15,488 nucleotides of DNA. Origin: Acidithiobacillus montserratensis (GTDB lineage Bacteria; Pseudomonadota; Gammaproteobacteria; Acidithiobacillales; Acidithiobacillaceae). Both the position numbers and the translations under genes were made by a program. This document shows positions 12,074 through 15,488 of this stretch, one piece after another (positions within the stretch are counted from its first letter, which is position 1; the number at the start of each line of letters is the position of its first letter). The stretch spans positions 1-15,488 of the forward strand of contig NZ_JABBOU010000055.1 of the NCBI RefSeq assembly GCF_018853465.1. Direction: 5' to 3'. The notes beneath the pieces are model-generated. The model saw only the letters and a list, made by a program, of their open reading frames with translations, searched no databases and was not told the DNA's origin.

Positions 12074-12103
12074 AGCGTAGGAGGGCGGATTGAATGCTGT
12101 CAA
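12074..12103 (-). promoter_or_regulatory. Putative promoter of Uma2 copy 2 and the HEPN-MNT array
   Basis: On the - strand TTGACA (12098-12103) is followed after 18 bases by TACGCT (12074-12079). The start of transcription would fall at or near the ATG at 12067. The block TTGACAGC-TTCA-TCC-CTCC recurs upstream of the third Uma2 gene at 12744-12766, which raises its credibility, but the -10 is poor. Confidence 0.35.
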
Positions 12104-12121
12104 GCGGGGTGGGGCTGTTCA

Positions 12122-12691
12122 TTACGCACGCTCGGCATCGTAATAAATGTCGTCCAGGAATAGGTCCATATCCAGGCATTGCAGGTGGATGCTGCCTTCG
12201 CCGTAGCTTTTATGTTGCCAGCCATCCGCTGTGCGGCGATACAGGTCGAGCTGACGATGGTCCTGGGCAATCAACAGGTATTCTTGCAGGCTTGGCAGAC
12301 CACCGGTGTAGGCATAGAGCTTCTCACGCCGGTCGATGCGCTCGGTATTTTCCGACAGGACCTCGATAATCAGGCAGGGACGGGTGCTGAAATAGGTTTC
12401 CCGATCTTCGGGGTCACAACTGAGCAACAAATCAGGATAATAGTAGCTCTCTTCACCGGCTTGCTGGATACGTACTTTCATGTCATTGCTGAAGAGCTGA
12501 CAATCGTGCTTCCTGGCCTCGGGACCCAGCAAGAGGGTAAGGGCGGTGACTATCAGCGCATGGCGGCGACTGGCACCAGCCATGGCATAGACATCGCCGG
12601 CAATATATTCATGTCGAAGCTCGCCGTCTCGCTCCCCGGCAAGATAGTCATTGACGTTCAATCGGGGAGATGCTGCACCCAAAGGGGTCAT
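12122..12691 (-). CDS. Uma2 family (DUF820) PD-(D/E)xK nuclease-like protein, divergent copy 3
   Basis: The 189-residue protein is a typical Uma2/DUF820 member and not a close copy of the other two. It has 'RLNVNDYLAGERDGELRHEY' near the N-terminus, 'IAGDVYAMAGASRRHALIVT' (the family's 'G..y.maGas..H' block), 'YYYPDLLLSCDPED' with the candidate catalytic Asp, and 'CLIIEVLSENTERIDRREKL' with Glu and Lys, then 'LPSLQEYLLIAQDHRQLDLY'. The start at 12691 is decided by a GGAGG 5 bases upstream. ATGs at 12703 and 12724 lie before or across that site. It is transcribed towards Uma2 copy 2 with a 54-bp gap. Function of the family in bacteria is not settled. Confidence 0.87.
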   Translation of the reverse strand: MTPLGAASPRLNVNDYLAGERDGELRHEYIAGDVYAMAGASRRHALIVTALTLLLGPEARKHDCQLFSNDMKVRIQQAGEESYYYPDLLLSCDPEDRETYFSTRPCLIIEVLSENTERIDRREKLYAYTGGLPSLQEYLLIAQDHRQLDLYRRTADGWQHKSYGEGSIHLQCLDMDLFLDDIYYDAERA

Positions 12692-12737
12692 GGAAACCTC
12701 CATATCACGCAAGACATTCTTCATTATTCATGATGTT

Positions 12738-12766
12738 AGCCTGGGAGTACAGGATGAAGCTGTCAA
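12738..12766 (-). promoter_or_regulatory. Putative promoter of Uma2 copy 3
   Basis: On the - strand TTGACA (12761-12766) is followed after 17 bases by CAGGCT (12738-12743), a weak -10. The spacer resembles that of the candidate promoter at 12074-12103. The 199 bp between this gene and thiS (12692-12890) hold no other gene that I can see. Confidence 0.3.
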
Positions 12767-12890
12767 TACATAGGCTGTGGATGGTTTGCACACTTTGAAT
12801 CAATGTCTGTTGAAGGTCGCAAATGGGTATTCGTGCGCGTAATGGCCTGCGGGATTGACGCCCCTGCGGGGAGGTTCTAGCATCGCAGGG

Positions 12891-13091
12891 ATGCAAATAC
12901 AGGTAAATGGTGCGGCCCGCGAGGTGCCGGAGCAAATCACAGTGCTGGCCCTGCTGGCTGAGCTGGGCTGGGCCGATCGCCGGGTGGCGGTCGAGCGCAA
13001 TGGCGAAATCGTCCCGCGCAGTACCCATGCCCAGGCCGTCATTGAAGCGGGTGATCGCCTGGAGATCATTCAGGCGGTGGGCGGTGGTTGA
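12891..13091 (+). CDS. thiS: Sulfur carrier protein ThiS
   Basis: The 66-residue protein is a ubiquitin-like sulfur carrier. It starts 'MQIQVNGAAREVPEQITVLA', contains 'ELGWADRRVAVERNGEIVPR' and 'GDRLEIIQAVGGG', and ends in glycines. ThiF adenylylates the C-terminal glycine, which then carries sulfur as a thiocarboxylate to ThiG for thiazole formation. Length is normal for the family; the tail is GGG where GG is usual. The ATG at 12891 is preferred over an in-frame TTG at 12855. No good Shine-Dalgarno sequence is present (GGGAGG is ~17 bases away). A small CCCC-TGC-GGGG hairpin at 12861-12871 lies in the leader. I found no TPP riboswitch motifs. Confidence 0.93.
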   Translation: MQIQVNGAAREVPEQITVLALLAELGWADRRVAVERNGEIVPRSTHAQAVIEAGDRLEIIQAVGGG

Positions 13092-13130
13092 TGCACCGGT
13101 CCGCTAACCCTTGTTGAGGTGAAATAAATA

Positions 13131-13919
13131 ATGACGATACAAAAAGATCCCCTAGTCATCGCGGGGCGGGCGTACCAGTCCAGATTGTTGGTAGGTACCG
13201 GCAAGTACAAGGATTTTGCCGAAACCCGGGCGGCAGTGGATGCGGCGGGCGCGGAAATCATTACCGTGGCCCTGCGCCGGGTGAATCTGGGTCAGGACAA
13301 GGACGCCCCCAATCTGCTCGATGTCCTGCCCCCGGATCGCTTTACCATTCTGCCCAATACGGCGGGTTGTTATACGGCGGAGGACGCAGTGCGTACCTGT
13401 CGTCTGGCCCGCGAGCTGGGCGACTGGAAGCTGGTCAAGCTGGAAGTCATCGGTGATCCCCAAACCCTCTATCCCGACATGCGACAAACCTACGAGGCGG
13501 CCAAGATACTGATTGCCGAGGGTTTTGAGGTGATGGTGTACAGTGTCGATGATCCGGTAGCCTGCAAGACCTTTGCGGAAATGGGCTGCGTGGCGGTCAT
13601 GCCTCTGGCGGCACCCATTGGTTCGGGACTGGGTATTCGCAATCCCTACAATCTGCGCATCATTCTGGAGCAGGCGACGGTGCCGATTCTGGTGGATGCC
13701 GGAGTGGGAACGGCCTCTGATGTGGCGGTGGCCATGGAACTCGGCTGTGATGGCGTGCTCCTGAATACCGCCATCGCTGCTGCCAAGGACCCTCTGTTGA
13801 TGGCCGAAGCCATGCGGCTGGGAGTGGATGCCGGGCGCAAGGCCTTTCTGGCCGGGCGGATGCCGCGCAAGCTTTATGCCAGTGCCAGCAGCCCGGTGGA
13901 TGGAACTTTCTTTGAGTAG
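13131..13919 (+). CDS. thiG: Thiazole synthase ThiG
   Basis: The 262-residue TIM-barrel enzyme forms the thiazole phosphate of thiamine from deoxyxylulose 5-phosphate, ThiS-thiocarboxylate and dehydroglycine. Diagnostic segments are '[20 protein letters not shown]' (18-37), '[10 protein letters not shown]' (44-53), '[20 protein letters not shown]' (74-93), '[17 protein letters not shown]' (100-116), where K103 should be the Schiff-base lysine, '[15 protein letters not shown]' and '[20 protein letters not shown]' with the phosphate-binding GVGTASD. Length is normal. The ATG at 13131 has GAGGTGA about 9 bases upstream. It follows thiS by 39 bp, as in many proteobacterial thiSG operons, and the next gene overlaps its end. 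Confidence 0.97.
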   Translation: MTIQKDPLVIAGRAYQSRLLVGTGKYKDFAETRAAVDAAGAEIITVALRRVNLGQDKDAPNLLDVLPPDRFTILPNTAGCYTAEDAVRTCRLARELGDWKLVKLEVIGDPQTLYPDMRQTYEAAKILIAEGFEVMVYSVDDPVACKTFAEMGCVAVMPLAAPIGSGLGIRNPYNLRIILEQATVPILVDAGVGTASDVAVAMELGCDGVLLNTAIAAAKDPLLMAEAMRLGVDAGRKAFLAGRMPRKLYASASSPVDGTFFE

Positions 13920-14490
13920 CCACGACGCGCTGGAAATAGCCCGGAGTGCCGCCCTCGATCAACGCTATCTGGAGCAGGTCGAAACCCTGGTCATGGGTTC
14001 TCCTCTGGGGAGCTCTATCCCGAATTACGCCGAAGATTGGGACGAGGCGGAACGCCTGATTGCCCGGCTCGGTGACCTGGGCGTCGGGGTTCGCCTCGAA
14101 TTCATGTCCGATGAAAATGGTCAGCGCTGGCATGTGTATATGGACTGGCAGGAAACGATCAGTCACGAATGGCAGTTGACCGAAGTGGAAGAGGCGACGG
14201 CGGCCCAGGCCATTACCCGGGGTGCCCTGATCTGGTATTTTCAGCAGGAACTGGCCGCCGCCAGCGCCCAGCCTCCCGATGGTTGGGCCTATTTCGAGGT
14301 GGTAGAGCGTCTGGGCATGGCACGGGACATGCTCGCCCGATCCCTGGATGATCATCCGGTGCTGGCCGAAGAAGAAGCACTCATGACCCGCTATCAGGAG
14401 TTGCTGGAAAAATTTACGGCCATGTTTGAACTTGCCAACCAGATGCTTGACCAGCGTTTGGGCGCGCCCTCCCGCAGTACCATGCATTAA
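13900..14490 (+). CDS. Conserved-looking hypothetical protein between thiG and mpl
   Basis: I do not recognise this 196-residue protein with confidence. It starts '[20 protein letters not shown]' and has a middle part '[20 protein letters not shown]' followed by '[20 protein letters not shown]'. That middle, with a later '[10 protein letters not shown]', resembles small alpha-beta domains of the phage 'ABA sandwich' type. The C-terminal ~70 residues are helical ('[20 protein letters not shown]'). It is acidic overall, with no signal peptide or membrane segment. The ATG at 13900 overlaps the thiG 3' end by 20 bp. An in-frame TTG at 13912 is an alternative, and a start as early as 13828 would lie deep in thiG. 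Codon use matches the housekeeping genes. It ends 10 bp before mpl, so all four genes probably share an operon. Confidence 0.75.
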   Translation: MELSLSSHDALEIARSAALDQRYLEQVETLVMGSPLGSSIPNYAEDWDEAERLIARLGDLGVGVRLEFMSDENGQRWHVYMDWQETISHEWQLTEVEEATAAQAITRGALIWYFQQELAAASAQPPDGWAYFEVVERLGMARDMLARSLDDHPVLAEEEALMTRYQELLEKFTAMFELANQMLDQRLGAPSRSTMH

Positions 14491-14500
14491 CTAACTACCC

Positions 14501-15488
14501 ATGCATATTCATGTCCTCGGTATTTGCGGGACTTTCATGGGAGGCATCGCCCTGCTGGCCCGGGCGGCCGGGCATCGGGTAACCGGTTCGGATATCCATA
14601 CCTATCCCCCCATGAGTGATCTGCTGGCCCGTGAGGGGATTGCGGTGCATGAGGGATATGACCCTGAGCAACTGCAGCCTGTCCCGGACCTGGTCATCAT
14701 CGGCAATGCTCTGTCCCGGGGCAATCCCTGTGTGGAAGCCGTGCTGGATCGGCAGATCCCGTACGATTCCGGTCCCGGCTGGCTGGCGCGGGAGATACTG
14801 GCCAGCCGTTGGGTGCTGGCGGTGGCAGGTACCCATGGTAAAACCACCACCACCTCCATCCTGACCTGGATTTTGCAGGAGGCGGGGCTCAATCCGGGTT
14901 TTCTGATTGGCGGCGAGGCCCGCAATTTCGGGGTGTCGGCGCGCCTCACCGAGAGTCCTTTTTTTGTGATCGAGGCCGATGAGTACGATACGGCTTTTTT
15001 CGATAAACGCTCCAAATTTGTGCATTATCATCCCCGCACCCTGATCCTGAATAATCTGGAATATGATCATGCCGATATATTTCCGGATCTGGCGGCCATC
15101 ATCACCCAGTTCCATCATTTGGTCCGCACCGTGCCCGGAACCGGGATGCTGCTGGTCAATGCTGCAGCCCCCGCTTTGCAGCAGGTGCTGGACCAGGGCT
15201 GTTGGACGCCGGTACAGCGTTTCGCCGGCGCATCTGCCAATGCTGCGGGCTGGCAGGTGCGCCTGGATAGTCCTGATGGTCGGCGTTTCAGCGTCCTGGA
15301 GCAGGGTCAGCTACGCGGACAGGTGCAATGGGAGATGGCCGGGGTTTTCAATGCCGAAAATGCTCTGGCGGCCTTGCTGGCCGCCCGCCATGCCGGGGTA
15401 CCTTTGGAAGTGGGTTGTGATGCCTTAAGCCGTTTTCAGGGCGTACGCCGGCGTCTGGAGTTGCGTGGTACGGTGGCCGGAGTGGCGG
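14501..15488 (+). CDS. mpl: UDP-N-acetylmuramate:L-alanyl-gamma-D-glutamyl-meso-diaminopimelate ligase Mpl, 3'-partial
   Basis: The frame is open from ATG at 14501 to the window end, giving 329 of about 450 residues. It starts with the Rossmann-like 'MHIHVLGICGTFMGGIALLA', then 'GHRVTGSDIHTYPPMSDLL', the Mur-ligase P-loop 'VAGTHGKTTTTSILTWIL' (108-125), 'FLIGGEARNFGVSARL' (134-149), 'FFVIEADEYDTAFFDKRSKF' (154-173) and 'LILNNLEYDHADIF' (181-194). The 'ICGTFMGG', 'EADEYDTAFFDKRSKF' and 'NNLEYDHADIF' versions distinguish Mpl from MurC. Mpl is a cytoplasmic ATP-dependent ligase that re-uses the murein tripeptide by joining it to UDP-MurNAc. It starts 10 bp after the preceding gene, without a strong Shine-Dalgarno sequence. 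Confidence 0.95.
   Translation, partial: MHIHVLGICGTFMGGIALLARAAGHRVTGSDIHTYPPMSDLLAREGIAVHEGYDPEQLQPVPDLVIIGNALSRGNPCVEAVLDRQIPYDSGPGWLAREILASRWVLAVAGTHGKTTTTSILTWILQEAGLNPGFLIGGEARNFGVSARLTESPFFVIEADEYDTAFFDKRSKFVHYHPRTLILNNLEYDHADIFPDLAAIITQFHHLVRTVPGTGMLLVNAAAPALQQVLDQGCWTPVQRFAGASANAAGWQVRLDSPDGRRFSVLEQGQLRGQVQWEMAGVFNAENALAALLAARHAGVPLEVGCDALSRFQGVRRRLELRGTVAGVA

Noticed and set aside
12725..12890. Possible TPP riboswitch before thiS
   Set aside because: I looked for the THI-box sequence patterns and paired stems and found only a short CCCC-TGC-GGGG hairpin.
14495..15118. 207-codon - strand open frame at the right end
   Set aside because: It is antisense to mpl, whose P-loop and ligase motifs are unmistakable.

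Overview
The window looks like a chromosomal segment of a moderately GC-rich proteobacterium. Gene content and codon style are compatible with Acidithiobacillus or a close relative, but that is an impression from sequence alone. Housekeeping genes lie at both ends: a DAO-family flavin oxidoreductase on the left (cut by the window start), and thiS, thiG, an unknown gene and mpl (cut by the window end) on the right, all on the + strand. Between them is an accessory island of about 11.7 kb (roughly 1.0-12.7 kb) whose genes are almost all on the - strand.

Left part of the island (1.0-2.8 kb): debris of three toxin-antitoxin (TA) modules. An intact BrnA-type antitoxin follows only the last codons of a brnT toxin. 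A TumE/DUF6516-type toxin is followed by only the first ~18 codons of its antitoxin, then by a DUF29 gene. An intact FitA-type antitoxin overlaps a PIN toxin (fitB/vapC) cut off after 20 codons, a few bases before the next block.

Middle (2.8-7.8 kb): a surface-polysaccharide cassette on the - strand: a Wzx-like flippase, a zinc-ribbon SAM methyltransferase, a short remnant resembling a glycosyltransferase C-terminus, and two GT2 glycosyltransferases. No polymerase or chain-length gene is present, so the locus is partial or works with genes elsewhere.

Right part (7.8-12.7 kb): Uma2 nuclease-like gene, hicBA, then a tandem array of MNT nucleotidyltransferase/HEPN (MntA/HepT-like) pairs, a second near-copy of the Uma2 gene and a third, divergent Uma2 gene. 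The MNT genes share an almost invariant first 42 codons, from the ATG to the catalytic GGDxD motif. Beyond that point each has a different tail and a different HEPN partner. A fourth MNT copy is cut just after this head, where the hicAB promoter and genes begin. The flippase gene begins with the first six codons of the same head, placed behind a Uma2 gene exactly as an intact MNT gene is in the other Uma2 copy.

The main observation is therefore a constant-head/variable-tail TA array. The same MNT 5' segment marks a recombination or fusion point for other modules (hicAB, polysaccharide genes). The - strand genes from about 12.07 kb to 3.8 kb are tightly spaced or overlapping, so TA and glycan genes may be partly co-transcribed.
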